From Arthrospira sp. PCC 9108 (GTDB lineage: Bacteria; Cyanobacteriota; Cyanobacteriia; Cyanobacteriales; Microcoleaceae), in assembly GCA_016745315.1 (NCBI GenBank), contig CP066886.1, positions 682,001 through 746,000 on the forward strand: DNA of 64,000 nt, read 5' to 3'. The notes beneath the pieces were generated by a model. It was not told the DNA's origin, searched no databases, and saw only the letters and a program-made list of their open reading frames with translations. A program made the position numbers and the translations under genes. Positions 28,194 through 37,684 of the stretch are shown piece after piece (positions within the stretch are counted from its first letter, which is position 1; the number at the start of each line of letters is the position of its first letter).

Positions 28194-29192
28194 ATGTTCA
28201 ACCTTTTTTTAATCATCATTAGTCTGCTTTTGTTCGCACTTCTCCTAGGATTAGCACTTTACCTCCTTTCCCCTCGGAAATATCAATCCGCCGATTCTGT
28301 TGCCAGCTCCTATGATGATTGGACCAATGACGGCATCCTGGAATTCTACTGGGGGGAACATATCCACCTCGGTCACTATGGCTCACCGCCACAACCCAAA
28401 GACTTCCTGAAAGCTAAAGAAGACTTTGTGCATGAAATGGCTCGTTGGGGGGGATTAGACCGCCTACCTCCCGGCACAACAGTTTTAGATGTCGGTTGTG
28501 GTATCGGTGGCAGTAGTCGCATTCTAGCGCGAGATTATGGCTTTGCCGTCACAGGCATTACCATCAGCCAAGAGCAAGTCAAACGCGCTCAGGAACTCAC
28601 TCCAGAAGGTCTTAGCGCTCAGTTTCAGGTGGATGATGCCTTAGCGTTATCTTTCCCCGATGCCAGTTTTGATGTGGTTTGGTCTATTGAAGCCGGACCC
28701 CATATGCCCGATAAAGCCCAATATGCGCGAGAGATGATGCGGGTATTAAAACCGGGGGGCATTTTAGTGGTGGCGGACTGGAATCAACGGGACGATCGCC
28801 AAAAACCTTTGAACTTCTGGGAAAAACCCGTGATGCGGCAACTCTTAGATCAATGGTCTCATCCCGCTTTCTCTAGTATTGAAGGCTTTGCCGAACTGAT
28901 AGCGGAGACAGGACTTGTTTCTGGGGAAGTCAGCACCGCCGACTGGACTGCAGAAACCCTCCCCTCTTGGCTAGATTCTATTTGGCAGGGGATAATCCGT
29001 CCACAGGGGATTATTCGCTTTGGGGTGACCGGATTTATTAAATCTTTGCGAGAAGTCCCCACATTCGTGTTAATGCGGTTAGCCTTTGGGGCGGGGTTGT
29101 GTCGGTTTGGGATGTTTCGGGCTGTTCGCGCAGCCTCGCCCGTTGAGGAGATGGCTGTATCCGGTCAAACCAGTGAAGCGTTACCAAAATAA
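28194..29192 (+). CDS. MPBQ/MSBQ methyltransferase (tocopherol and plastoquinone synthesis)
   Basis: This 332-residue SAM-dependent methyltransferase has an N-terminal membrane helix (residues 1-25) and a class I methyltransferase core with motif I VLDVGCGIGGSSRILA at about 104. It closely follows the pattern I recall for Synechocystis Sll0418: SYDDWTNDGILEFYWGEHIH, WSIEAGPHMPDKAQYA, RQLLDQWSHPAF and GLCRFGMFRAVR. Sll0418 methylates 2-methyl-6-phytyl- and 2-methyl-6-solanyl-benzoquinol in tocopherol and plastoquinone formation. The assignment is by remembered similarity. It follows the cytochrome c gene by 56 bases. Confidence 0.88.
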   Translation: MFNLFLIIISLLLFALLLGLALYLLSPRKYQSADSVASSYDDWTNDGILEFYWGEHIHLGHYGSPPQPKDFLKAKEDFVHEMARWGGLDRLPPGTTVLDVGCGIGGSSRILARDYGFAVTGITISQEQVKRAQELTPEGLSAQFQVDDALALSFPDASFDVVWSIEAGPHMPDKAQYAREMMRVLKPGGILVVADWNQRDDRQKPLNFWEKPVMRQLLDQWSHPAFSSIEGFAELIAETGLVSGEVSTADWTAETLPSWLDSIWQGIIRPQGIIRFGVTGFIKSLREVPTFVLMRLAFGAGLCRFGMFRAVRAASPVEEMAVSGQTSEALPK

Positions 29193-29356
29193 TCAAGATT
29201 TGAAGTTTCTATCCTCAAATGTTAATTAAGGGGAAAAGTCAACACCGTTCTCTTGATTGGAGCCGCCGCCAATTATGCTAAAATCCTGATCAACCCCTAG
29301 TGCCAGCATCTGGCTGGCTTCTAGGACTGCTCCCATGGCATTGTTAGGAAGGTTTT

Positions 29357-29860
29357 ATGAGAAAAACGCATCTGGGTTTAGCGATCGCCGCACTTAGCCT
29401 TTTAGGAGTGTTGGCAGAGCCGTCGGTCAACCTTTCCCGCACCGCCTCGGCTCAACATCAGACCCAAGTCGGACAATCCCAAACCAGGGGTGATGGGCAA
29501 AATATTATTATGCACCTGACTCATGGCACCGATGACCTTCATGCGGCTTTCATGGCTTTGAAATTAGGCACAAACCTCCAAAAACGGGGCGCTCAGGTGA
29601 CACTGGTTTTGACTTTGGAGGGGGTGAGAATTGCCTCTAGAAATCAACCCTTAGACTTGCGCTGGGGTAGTAGTCCGATGACCTTGGCTCAAATGTATGA
29701 TGATTTTGTCGCCGCTGGAGGCAAGGTCATGGTTTGTCCTGCTTGTGCCGAAGCCGCCGGAATCACCGCTGCGAATTTGCGGAATGGCGCTCAATTGGCA
29801 CAAGAGAATCAGGATATTCCTAGTTTGATTTTAGCTGCCGATAAAATTATTGGTTTCTAG
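29357..29860 (+). CDS. secreted DsrE-family protein
   Basis: This 167-residue protein has a signal peptide (residues 1-33, HLGLAIAALSLLGVLA) and then a DsrE/DsrF-type fold: NIIMHLTHGTDDLHAAFMAL, ALKLGTNLQKRGAQVTLVLT and DDFVAAGGKVMVCPACAEAAG. The cysteine pair in VCPACAE matches the active position of DsrE proteins that carry sulfur. Export of a DsrE protein suggests a periplasmic role in thiol or sulfur handling, which is inference. A strong hairpin lies downstream. Confidence 0.82.
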   Translation: MRKTHLGLAIAALSLLGVLAEPSVNLSRTASAQHQTQVGQSQTRGDGQNIIMHLTHGTDDLHAAFMALKLGTNLQKRGAQVTLVLTLEGVRIASRNQPLDLRWGSSPMTLAQMYDDFVAAGGKVMVCPACAEAAGITAANLRNGAQLAQENQDIPSLILAADKIIGF

Positions 29861-29871
29861 TTAGTTTTTGA

Positions 29872-29915
29872 CCTCAACAGGGAATTGGGTTTTCATTTCC
29901 AATTCCCTGTTGAGG
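29872..29915. terminator. long perfect hairpin between convergent genes
   Basis: A 17-base perfect stem (29872-29888 with 29899-29915) around a 10-base loop separates the DsrE gene (plus) from thrS (minus). It would work in both directions; on the minus strand it is followed by TCAAAAAC. Confidence 0.75.
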
Positions 29916-29947
29916 AAATCTCTCCAATTATCCAACTATTCGTCTAG

Positions 29948-31815
29948 TTAATAACTTGAGGATTTGGCCGCGTTCGCCTTCAATATTTCCTCAGTCAACT
30001 GGGGCAGAGTCATCGTTCCTATATCTCCCCTTGAGCGAGTTCGCACACTCAAAGATTGATTATCTAACTCCCGCTGACCAATCACCACTGTAACCGGGAT
30101 TTTCTCCAGTTCACAGGCGCGAATTTGTTTCCCTAAACGCTCCCCAGTATTATCGACTTCCGCGCGAATATTCTGCTGTTTTAAACTTTGGACAATGGAT
30201 TTGGCATAATCTCGAAAGCGATCGCTCACGACTAACACTCGCACCATTACCGGAGCCAACCACAGGGGAAAATCTCCCGCATAATTCTCAATTAAAATCC
30301 CAAAAAATCGCTCCAAAGACCCAAAAATTGCCCGGTGAATCATAATCGGACGTTGCCGAGAACCATCCGCCGCCACATATTCCATATTAAATCGTTCCGG
30401 CAAATTAAAATCCACTTGAATCGTCGAACATTGCCACAATCGAGCGATCGCATCTTGAATTTTAATATCTATTTTGGGTCCATAAAAAGCCCCGCCGCCT
30501 TCATCGACCACATAATCCCAGCCTTTAATATTCAGAGCAGAAATTAAAGCATCCGTCGCTAATTGCCACACCCCATCATTCCCCACAGATTTACTCGGAC
30601 GAGTCGAAAGATTCACTTCATATTTACTAAAGCCAAAATCCGATAAAATTTTTTCCGTCAAATTTAACACCCCTAAAATTTCATCTGCCACCTGTTCGGG
30701 CAAACAAAAAATATGGGCATCATCTTGAGTAAACCCCCGCACTCGCATCAATCCATGTAATACCCCAGAGCGTTCATACCTATACACCGTGCCTAACTCT
30801 GCCCAGCGAATTGGCAACTCTCGATAAGAGTGCAAATGACTTTGATAAGTCAACACATGAAACGGGCAATTCATCGGTTTTAATTGATAGGATTGGTTCT
30901 CAATCTCTATCTGGTCAAACATATTTTCTCGGTAAAAATCATAGTGACCGGAAGTTTTCCACAGTGCTAAATTAGCAATGTGTGGCGTGTATAATAACTC
31001 GTAACCCCCTTGCAGATGGGCTTGCCGCCAATAATCCTCAATTAAGAGGCGCATTCTTGAGCCTTTAGGATGCCAAAATACTAAACCGCCTCCGGCATCT
31101 TCTTGGATGCTAAATAAATCTAACTCCTGTCCTAACTTGCGGTGGTCGCGTTTTTTGGCTTCTTCTTTCTGCTGCCAATAATATTCTAGTTGTTCTGGAG
31201 TTTCCCAAGCCGTGCCATAAATTCGTTGCAGTTGCGGTAAGGTTTCATCTCCGCGCCAATAAGCCCCGGCTACACTTTCTAACGCCAAAGCATCTGGATT
31301 AATTTCGCCCGTAGAGTTCAGGTGAGGTCCTGCACATAAATCCCACCAAAATTCCTGGGGGGAATAACCACGGGTTCCATCAGAGAGGGTTCGACTTCGG
31401 GATGAACCGCCCGCCCCATATCTGGGCTGCCGATAAAATACCGAGTCATGGTTTCTGTTTCGGGAATACTATCGAGAATTTCTAACTTTAATGGTTCGTT
31501 TAATTGCTGAATTTCTCCCCGCATTTGTTCTCGGTTTACTTCTTCCCTAATTACTGGCAAGTTACCTTTGATGATGCGTTTCATCTCCTTCGTTATTTCC
31601 CCCAAGTCTTCCGGGGTGAACGGTTCTTTCCGGTCAAAGTCATAGTAAAACCCGGTGTCGGTGGTGGGACCAATGGCGACTTTGGTTTCGGGAAATAGTT
31701 TTTGCACCGCCATTGCTAGGATGTGAGCGCAGGTGTGGCGAATTCGCCGCAGCTTTTCTCGATCGCTTTGGTAATGGTTTTCCTCAGACGTGGGACGGTT
31801 GATTTGACTGAGCAT
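29948..31815 (-). CDS. thrS: threonine-tRNA ligase, frame-shifted in this sequence
   Basis: ThrRS charges tRNA-Thr. The N-terminal part (from 31815) has the second additional domain for editing, RIRHTCAHILAMAVQKLFPE and TDTGFYYDF. The C-terminal 446 residues contain the class II core: AYWRGDETLPQLQRIYG, zinc-site MNCPFHVL, FTQDDAHIFC, and the anticodon-binding end. The halves meet at a run of six C on the coding strand (31357-31362): one more C turns PPRNFGGIY into the expected QEFWWDLCAGPHL. Restored length is about 622 residues, usual for cyanobacteria, without an N-terminal TGS domain. An essential gene broken at a homopolymer argues for a sequencing error. Confidence 0.9.
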
Positions 31816-31983
31816 ACTAACCCCAGTGTGAGAACGATTATCATTTTAATATATCATCTGAGCAATGGGCAAGTATGTGTTAAGGCGATCGCCTCCCAAG
31901 GTTTGATCAAATCCTAGAGAGCATGATTTAATCTCAAATTAGGTTAATATTTTAGGGCAATATGGTATAAGAAGCGAGAATAG

Positions 31984-34565
31984 GTGCGAGACGTTTAGGA
32001 ATCAAATAAGGCTGCAATGCCTGAAATAACCTCCTAGTGGGATTTTCACCCCTTGATGAAATATAAGGGACTCGTACTCTGACCATCCCATAACTGTTTA
32101 TATGTCCCAACGTTTGTATAGAAATATACAAAACAAGGCAGGGAACCCAAGGTCAAAACGAACTTACTCATACAAATTCCTTATAGGAAGCCCAGAAATG
32201 GATAAGTAAAATCAGGAAATTAGGGTAACGGCGATAGCCACCCCCAGTTTTGGGAATCACAACCCCAGGATTGAAGCGGGGAACGGAAGGCTCCGAGGTG
32301 TAACCCAACACCAGAACCGAGACCACTGCCAACCATCCATGATTAGGGAAACCGAATGTCCGGCTTGAACCATCGTCATTGTTAAGTAGCGAAACAGGTT
32401 GATACGCTGCGCTCAAAAGAGTAAGGGGAAAAGTAGGGGCTTCTATTCACTACCTACACAGACCTTTAAAAGTACCCCGGTGGAAAGGACAAATCTAAAG
32501 ATGGAATGCCCATATAAACGGAACGTTTTAAGTCCTCCTGGACTCTGATTATCTGGTCGAGATATCAGTAGGGATAAGTGTAACCGCAAGTCCTAGAGGA
32601 TGTGAGATGTGACCAAAAGCCAACGCCCTACTGTAATGGAAGGGATATGCTAACAGGTCACGGTTTGATTGTAAAGAAATAGAGCCTAGTAGGTGTACAA
32701 ATGGCGATAGCGAGTTTAAAGAAAGGGTTTGGGAAACCAAAACCAATCAAGACTACGAACAACGCATGGAAGGCAATCCCATGGACTAAGGTTCAACGGA
32801 AAGTTTTCAAGCTCCAAAAGAGTATATTTCAAGCAGCTAAATCGGGACAGGATGCAAAGGTAAGAAGGTGGCAACGTCTATTGGTGAAATCATATTATGC
32901 CCGGCTCCTAGCAGTGCGACGAGTAACCCAAGATAATCAAGGCAAGAAAACAGCCGGAATCGATGGAGTAAGAGCAATCTCTCCAAGACAAAGGTTAGAA
33001 CTTGTCAAAAACATTAAGGGAAATCTCAAACCAAAACCACTGCGAAGGGTGTGGATTCCAAAACCTGGTAGGGATGAAAAAAGCTGGAATAGGCATACCC
33101 ACAATCCAAGACAGAGCAAGGCAAGCCTTGGTTAAGTCGGCTCTCGAACCTGAATGGGAATCGAGATTTGAGGGCACGAGCTATGGGTTCCGACCCGGAC
33201 GGTCAGCACAAGATGCAATAAGTAGAATATATATTGCCATAAATCAAGGACAATACTATGTTCTTGATGCTGATATAGCAAAATGCTCTTACCGTGAACC
33301 ATGATTACCTATTGTCCAAAATTCATTGTCCAAGCAGCTTGAAGAGAGACCTGAAACAATGGCTCAAAGCTGGCGTGCTAGATAACGGTGTATTTGAGGA
33401 TACAGAAGCAGGGACACCCCAAGGAGGGGTAATAAGTCCAATACTCGCCAACATCGCACTGTTGGGTATGATTAGGTTAATTGAAAAACTGTATCCCAAG
33501 AAAACAGACAATCGCCCTTATGCGAACGTTATAAGATATGCCGATGATTTTGTGGTCATATCCAAAGACCTAGGAATCATTGAACAGTGCAAGACTGCTA
33601 TTTCTGAATGGCTAAAACCTGTAGGATTAGAAATAAAACCTGAAAAGACTCGAATCTGTCATACACTCAAAACTATTGAGTATGACGGTAAGACTGAGGA
33701 ACCTGGGTTTGATTTTCTAGGATTCAATATCAGGCAATACCCAGCAGGAAAATATAAATCTGGGAAAACAGGTGGGAAAGTAAGCCGATTAATCGGTCAC
33801 AAAACCCATATAAAACCCAGCCAAAAAGCAGTCAAAGCCCACACAGAAGCGATAAAAGGTGTAATCAAGCAACATAAAGCAACACCTCAGTCAGCCCTGA
33901 TTAGTAAACTAAACCTGATTATTCGGGGATGGTCAAATTATTATTCAGCGGTAGTCTCAACAGAGACCTTCAATAAGCTAGACAAAACAGTCTGGCAAAT
34001 GTTAAGGGCATGGACAGTATCAAGATGCGGAAAGGCAAGTTACGAAAAACTAAGTAATTATTTCAGACATGGAACAATTAAACTTAGCAATGGGAAAGAA
34101 AGACACGAAAATTGGCTGTTTCAAACCAAAGATGGGTTACATCTGTTTAAACACAACTGGACTCCAATTGTCAGACATACCCTAATACGCCCTGACGCAA
34201 CACCTTATGACGGAAATTGGACTTACTGGGCAACCAGGAAAGGACAAGCAATCGACACGCCAATTAGGGTAGCAAAACTACTCAAAAAGCAAAAAGGTAG
34301 ATGTACCTGGTGTGGACAATTCTTTACCCCATCAGATATAATTGAAGTAGACCACATTGTACCTAGAAGCCATGGCGGAAAGGATGAATACAAGAATATT
34401 CAATTATTACATCGCCATTGTCACGACAATAAAACAGCTCTTGATGAAGAGATGATGCTGTACTCTTAACAAGGAGACGGTCAAATTAGGAGCCGTATGA
34501 GGTGAAAGTCTCAAGTACGGTTCTGTATGGGAGGGGGAGATGGCGACATCTCTCTCGACCCCTAC
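31984..34565 (+). mobile_element. group II intron with reverse transcriptase
   Basis: The 5' end GTGCG at 31984 fits the GUGYG consensus. Domain V is recognised at 34490-34524 (GAGCCGTATGAGGTGAAAGT, then CTCAAGTACGGTTCT). Domain VI follows with a stem near 34530-34563 and a likely branch adenosine near the end; the intron ends at ...CCCCTAC (34565). The intron-encoded protein lies in domain IV (32701-34469). About 720 bases of 5' ribozyme domains precede it. The element is about 2.58 kb and contains no HIP1 site. Confidence 0.88.
32701..34469 (+). pseudogene. ltrA: group II intron-encoded protein (RT, maturase, HNH), two frameshifts
   Basis: The protein has the RT0/RT start WTKVQRKVFKLQKSIFQAAK, palm segments SYGFRPGRS and YVLDADIAK, and the catalytic RYADDFVV. 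A maturase region and a C-terminal HNH nuclease follow (CTWCGQFF, EVDHIVPRSHGGKDEY, LLHRHCHD). Three frames are needed. The first shift is at an A run (33077-33082), where one A fewer gives GRDEK followed by AGIGIPTI. The second is near 33285-33295, between DADIAKC and NHDYLLSK. Two shifts at non-C/G sites make true decay more likely than error. The protein in intact introns helps splicing and retrohoming. Confidence 0.85.
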
Positions 34566-34589
34566 TTTGAGGATAAACCTATTGCCAGA

Positions 34590-35247
34590 TATGTCAAACC
34601 CAAGGAAGCGGTCTAAATCCTTGGAGTCCATGAAAGAACACTCCGCAGATGGGACGAAAATGGCTCAATCGAGACCATCAGAACCCCCGCTGGGCAACGA
34701 CGATACAACGTTGAGTCATATTCTGATGCCATCACGCAGTGACAAACGCAAAGTCGTTATCTATGCCAGAGTTAGTAGCCGCGCCCAGCAGTCCGACCTC
34801 AACCGACAGGTGGCCGCACTGTCCAACCTCTACCCCGAAGCAGAAGTCGTCTCCGAAATCGGAGGCGGGCTCAACTTCAAGGGAAAGAAAATGCTGGCCT
34901 GACTGGGACAAGTCTTGTCAGGAGATGTCCGCATGGTTGTCGTTGCCCACCCAGACCGATTGGCCAGATTTGGATGGGACTTGTTTCGATGGCTCTGTGA
35001 GCAAAACAGGTGCTCACTCATGGTTCTCAACGAGACAAGTCTCAGTCGAGAACCAGAAATGGTTGAGGACATTCTCGCCATCCTCCACTGCTTCAGTTCC
35101 CGATTATACGGACGGAGTCAATATAAAACTCAGGTCAAAGAAGATCCGGATTTACCCCAGCCTAGAGCTAAATCAAGTCTGGCGCAAATGGCTGGCTGCT
35201 TGTCGGTATTGCTACAACCAAGCAATTGCATTATCCCGGAGTGGTAA
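34590..35247 (+). pseudogene. tnpA: IS607 tnpA serine recombinase, degraded
   Basis: The DNA-binding start reads YVKPKEAV, then TAA (34614-34616), then ILGVHERTLRRWDENGSIET and TPAGQRRYNVESYSDAITQ. A frameshift near 34738-34740 leads into the resolvase part KVVIYARVSSRAQQSDLNRQ, with the catalytic serine in RVSS. TGA at 34900-34902 breaks it again before GDVRMVVVAHPDRLARFG and EMVEDILAILHCFSSRLYG. Two stops and one shift make it inactive. In intact elements this enzyme moves the element by site-specific recombination. Confidence 0.85.
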
Positions 35248-36259
35248 ACGACTAAGCAAACTGAAATTACGCAACGAAGTGATGCAGAGCGACTTACCCG
35301 AATGGGTCAAAGAAACACCCTGCCACATTCGGCAAAATGCCATCTTTGATGCCTATCAGGCTTTGACCGCCAGTCCTGGCGCAAGGCCACCGAGCTGTCG
35401 GGATAGTTCTCAAGCCATCAAGTTTAACAATGCTAATTTCTCTTCAGGGAGTTGGTATCCAAGACTAACGAAAGGATTAACTTTCATGGTTTCCGAAGCT
35501 ATCCCTAAAACTTGCGGGCAAGGGACTCAGTTGGTGTTTACCAAAGGTCGATGGTTGGCGATTTTCCCTGAACCAGTTGCCGTTACCCCAACTGAAGCGA
35601 ATGGCGTAATTGCATTAGACCCGGGCGTCCGAACTTTTATGACCGGGTTTGATGGCTCTCGGTTTCTGGAATTGGGCTCCGGGGATATTGGACGCATTAC
35701 TAGGCTATGTCAACATTTGGATGATTTGATGAGCCGAATCGCCAAGGAACCCTGTCGTTCAAGAAGGCGACGGATGAGGCAAGCGGCTCAACGAATGAGA
35801 ACCAAAATCCGCAATCTAGTTGATGAAGCCCACAAACAAATTGCTCACTACTTGACTCACAACTACAGCATAATTTTTCTGCCGACCTTCGAGACTTCCA
35901 ACATGGTTGCCAAAGCCAAGCGGAAAATCAAATCCAAGACTGCCCGAGCCATGCTGACATGGGCGCATTATCGATTCAAACTAACCCTGAGACATCAAGG
36001 GGAAATAACTGGAACCACAGTTGTAGATGTGACGGAAGAATACACCAGCAAAACCTGTACTCACTGTGGTCATGTCCATTCCCAGCTAGGTGGCTCAAAA
36101 GTGTTCCGATGTCCTGAGTGTGGGTTCACTCTACCACGGGACTGGAACGGTGCTTTTGGAATCTTTCTAAAAGCTTTGCGGGATACCGCCTCTGTTACCT
36201 TAACGGGTAATAGTGCTATCGTAGCATTGTCAGGCAATAGCCGGATAAATGTCGCGTAA
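34997..36259 (+). CDS. tnpB: TnpB, RNA-guided nuclease of an IS607-type element
   Basis: TnpB proteins are RuvC-type nucleases guided by an RNA from the element's right end. The frame contains the RuvC triad: D208 in VIALDPGVRTFM, E299 in LPTFETSNM, and D382 in LPRDWNGAFG, counted from 34997. A zinc ribbon CTHCGH...CPECG lies between E and D. About 400 residues from NIKLRSKKIRIYPS onward match the family. The start is uncertain: the frame is open from 34739, but those codons overlap tnpA; GTG at 34997 is a guess and a start nearer 35110 is possible. It seems intact although tnpA is broken. Confidence 0.85.
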   Translation: MSKTGAHSWFSTRQVSVENQKWLRTFSPSSTASVPDYTDGVNIKLRSKKIRIYPSLELNQVWRKWLAACRYCYNQAIALSRSGKRLSKLKLRNEVMQSDLPEWVKETPCHIRQNAIFDAYQALTASPGARPPSCRDSSQAIKFNNANFSSGSWYPRLTKGLTFMVSEAIPKTCGQGTQLVFTKGRWLAIFPEPVAVTPTEANGVIALDPGVRTFMTGFDGSRFLELGSGDIGRITRLCQHLDDLMSRIAKEPCRSRRRRMRQAAQRMRTKIRNLVDEAHKQIAHYLTHNYSIIFLPTFETSNMVAKAKRKIKSKTARAMLTWAHYRFKLTLRHQGEITGTTVVDVTEEYTSKTCTHCGHVHSQLGGSKVFRCPECGFTLPRDWNGAFGIFLKALRDTASVTLTGNSAIVALSGNSRINVA

Positions 36260-36301
36260 ATGTATCAGTAATGTTATACCGTTTCGGATCAGGAGAATTT
36301 A

Positions 36302-37081
36302 ATGAGACTCAAGATTCAGGCTGTAATCATGATGATCGCGCCATTGGGATTTATCACTGGTGCGATCGCCGCTGACTCTGATGACTTACAGAGGCTTATA
36401 ACTACTAATCAGTGTCCTGGCTGTGATCTGCGGGAAGCGGACTTGTCAAGGGCTCAACTGTCTGGGGCTAATCTTTTTCAAGCCGATCTGGGCGGCGCTA
36501 TCCTCCGACAAGCAGATTTACGCAGTGCTAATCTGCAAGAGGCTAATCTGTATAATGCCGACTTGGGGGGTGCGAGTTTAGCTGCTAGTAATTTGTTTAA
36601 GGCTAATCTCCACCATGCGAACCTACAAAGGGCTGATTTGCGTGAAGCCGATCTCGGTCAGGCTATGCTGGGTCGTGTAGACTTGCGGCGGGCTGATCTT
36701 AGGGATGCTAATCTATTTCAGGCTAACCTCGGTCAGGCTTATCTGGAAGAGTCCGATTTGATGAATAGCAATCTCCAAAGGGCTTTTTTATTTAGGGCTA
36801 ATCTGGAACGTGCTAATCTGACCGGGGCTAATTTGCTGGGAGCAGATCTGCGGAGTGCTAATTTTTCTGATGCCGATCTCACTGGTGCCAGTCTGGTGGG
36901 TGCGGCTTTGAATGATACTAATATCAATCGTGCCCAACTGTCTAATACAAACTTGTCTGGTGCTTTGTTACAGGGAACAACTCTCGGTCCGCTCGTGTGC
37001 ATTATTGATCAATCTGTTAATTGTGCCGCTCCCCCTGCGCCACCACCTCCCTTGCTTCCGGCAGATTTTTGGGACGATTAA
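36302..37081 (+). CDS. secreted pentapeptide repeat protein
   Basis: This 259-residue protein has a signal peptide (residues 1-22, IQAVIMMIAPLGFITGAIA). It is followed by roughly 35 A(D/N)Lxx-type repeats from residue 35 to 225 (ADLSRAQLSGANLFQADLGG and so on), a right-handed quadrilateral beta helix. Cysteines occur near the start (CPGCD) and C-terminus. The tail is proline-rich. Function unknown. An AGGAG site lies before the ATG. It starts 42 bases after tnpB, in host-like sequence that again has HIP1 sites. Confidence 0.85.
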   Translation: MRLKIQAVIMMIAPLGFITGAIAADSDDLQRLITTNQCPGCDLREADLSRAQLSGANLFQADLGGAILRQADLRSANLQEANLYNADLGGASLAASNLFKANLHHANLQRADLREADLGQAMLGRVDLRRADLRDANLFQANLGQAYLEESDLMNSNLQRAFLFRANLERANLTGANLLGADLRSANFSDADLTGASLVGAALNDTNINRAQLSNTNLSGALLQGTTLGPLVCIIDQSVNCAAPPAPPPPLLPADFWDD

Positions 37082-37219
37082 TCTCCTGAGATAGGGGTTT
37101 TTGAGTTTTTATCTGGCGATCGCTTTTCAGAATCCGGTAATGTGAGTATACTAAATGTGGGGGCTTAAAATCCCCATCTGCTCTAAACTCGCTAAACCTA
37201 GGGTTAGCTTCTAAACATC

Positions 37220-37609
37220 ATGAGTGCCCAACCTCTATTAAAGTTTGAAGTCCAGACGCCTGCTGAATTGGCAGAATACCTGCGCTCGGCGACAAGCTGG
37301 CGTGAAGTTGAGGCACTCACCCAAGACTATTCCCATTGGAAGCGTGAAGCCTGGAAGTTACTCTCGGAAGCTGAACAGGAGCGGATTAAATATCTTAAAA
37401 ATTGGCAAGATCACCCAGTAGCCCAAAAGTTCCCCCCCGGTTCTCTGGTGCAACGCATCAATAGCAGCACGGAGAGGGTCGGTAAGGTAATGCACTACTG
37501 GAGTGCATACGGTGTCGATTATGTAACTTTTCAGGTGGGGCCAGATATTGATTGGTGTCGGGCTAGTTTTCTGCAATTGGTGAACCCAGAAAAATCAACG
37601 GCCTATTAA
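37220..37609 (+). CDS. conserved hypothetical protein
   Basis: This 129-residue protein has a helical N-terminal part (TPAELAEYLRSATSWREVEA, then HWKREAWKLLSEAEQERIKY). A beta-rich C-terminal part follows (PGSLVQRINSSTERVGKVMH, YVTFQVGPDIDWCRASFL). It looks like a small soluble protein found in cyanobacteria. I cannot name a family or function. The ftsW-like gene follows by 75 bases in the same direction. Confidence 0.65.
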   Translation: MSAQPLLKFEVQTPAELAEYLRSATSWREVEALTQDYSHWKREAWKLLSEAEQERIKYLKNWQDHPVAQKFPPGSLVQRINSSTERVGKVMHYWSAYGVDYVTFQVGPDIDWCRASFLQLVNPEKSTAY

Positions 37610-37684
37610 GCTAAATTGCTGATCGACTGGATTTGATCTAAGCTACAATAGCCAAAATCCCCTGCTGATCTAAATTTATCCTGA

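Larger units (their letters stand above)
34566..36259 (+). mobile_element. IS607-type element (tnpA degraded, tnpB open)
   Basis: A serine-recombinase-type tnpA followed by an overlapping tnpB is the IS607 arrangement. The element starts upstream of 34590; its true left end may lie on the other side of the group II intron, before 31984. Its right end lies beyond 36259, since tnpB stops there. IS607 ends lack terminal inverted repeats, so exact borders cannot be read from one copy. Confidence 0.75.

Noticed and set aside
32168..32746. Open frames in the 5' part of the group II intron
   Set aside because: They lie in the ribozyme domains, which are structured RNA, and lack protein-like composition.
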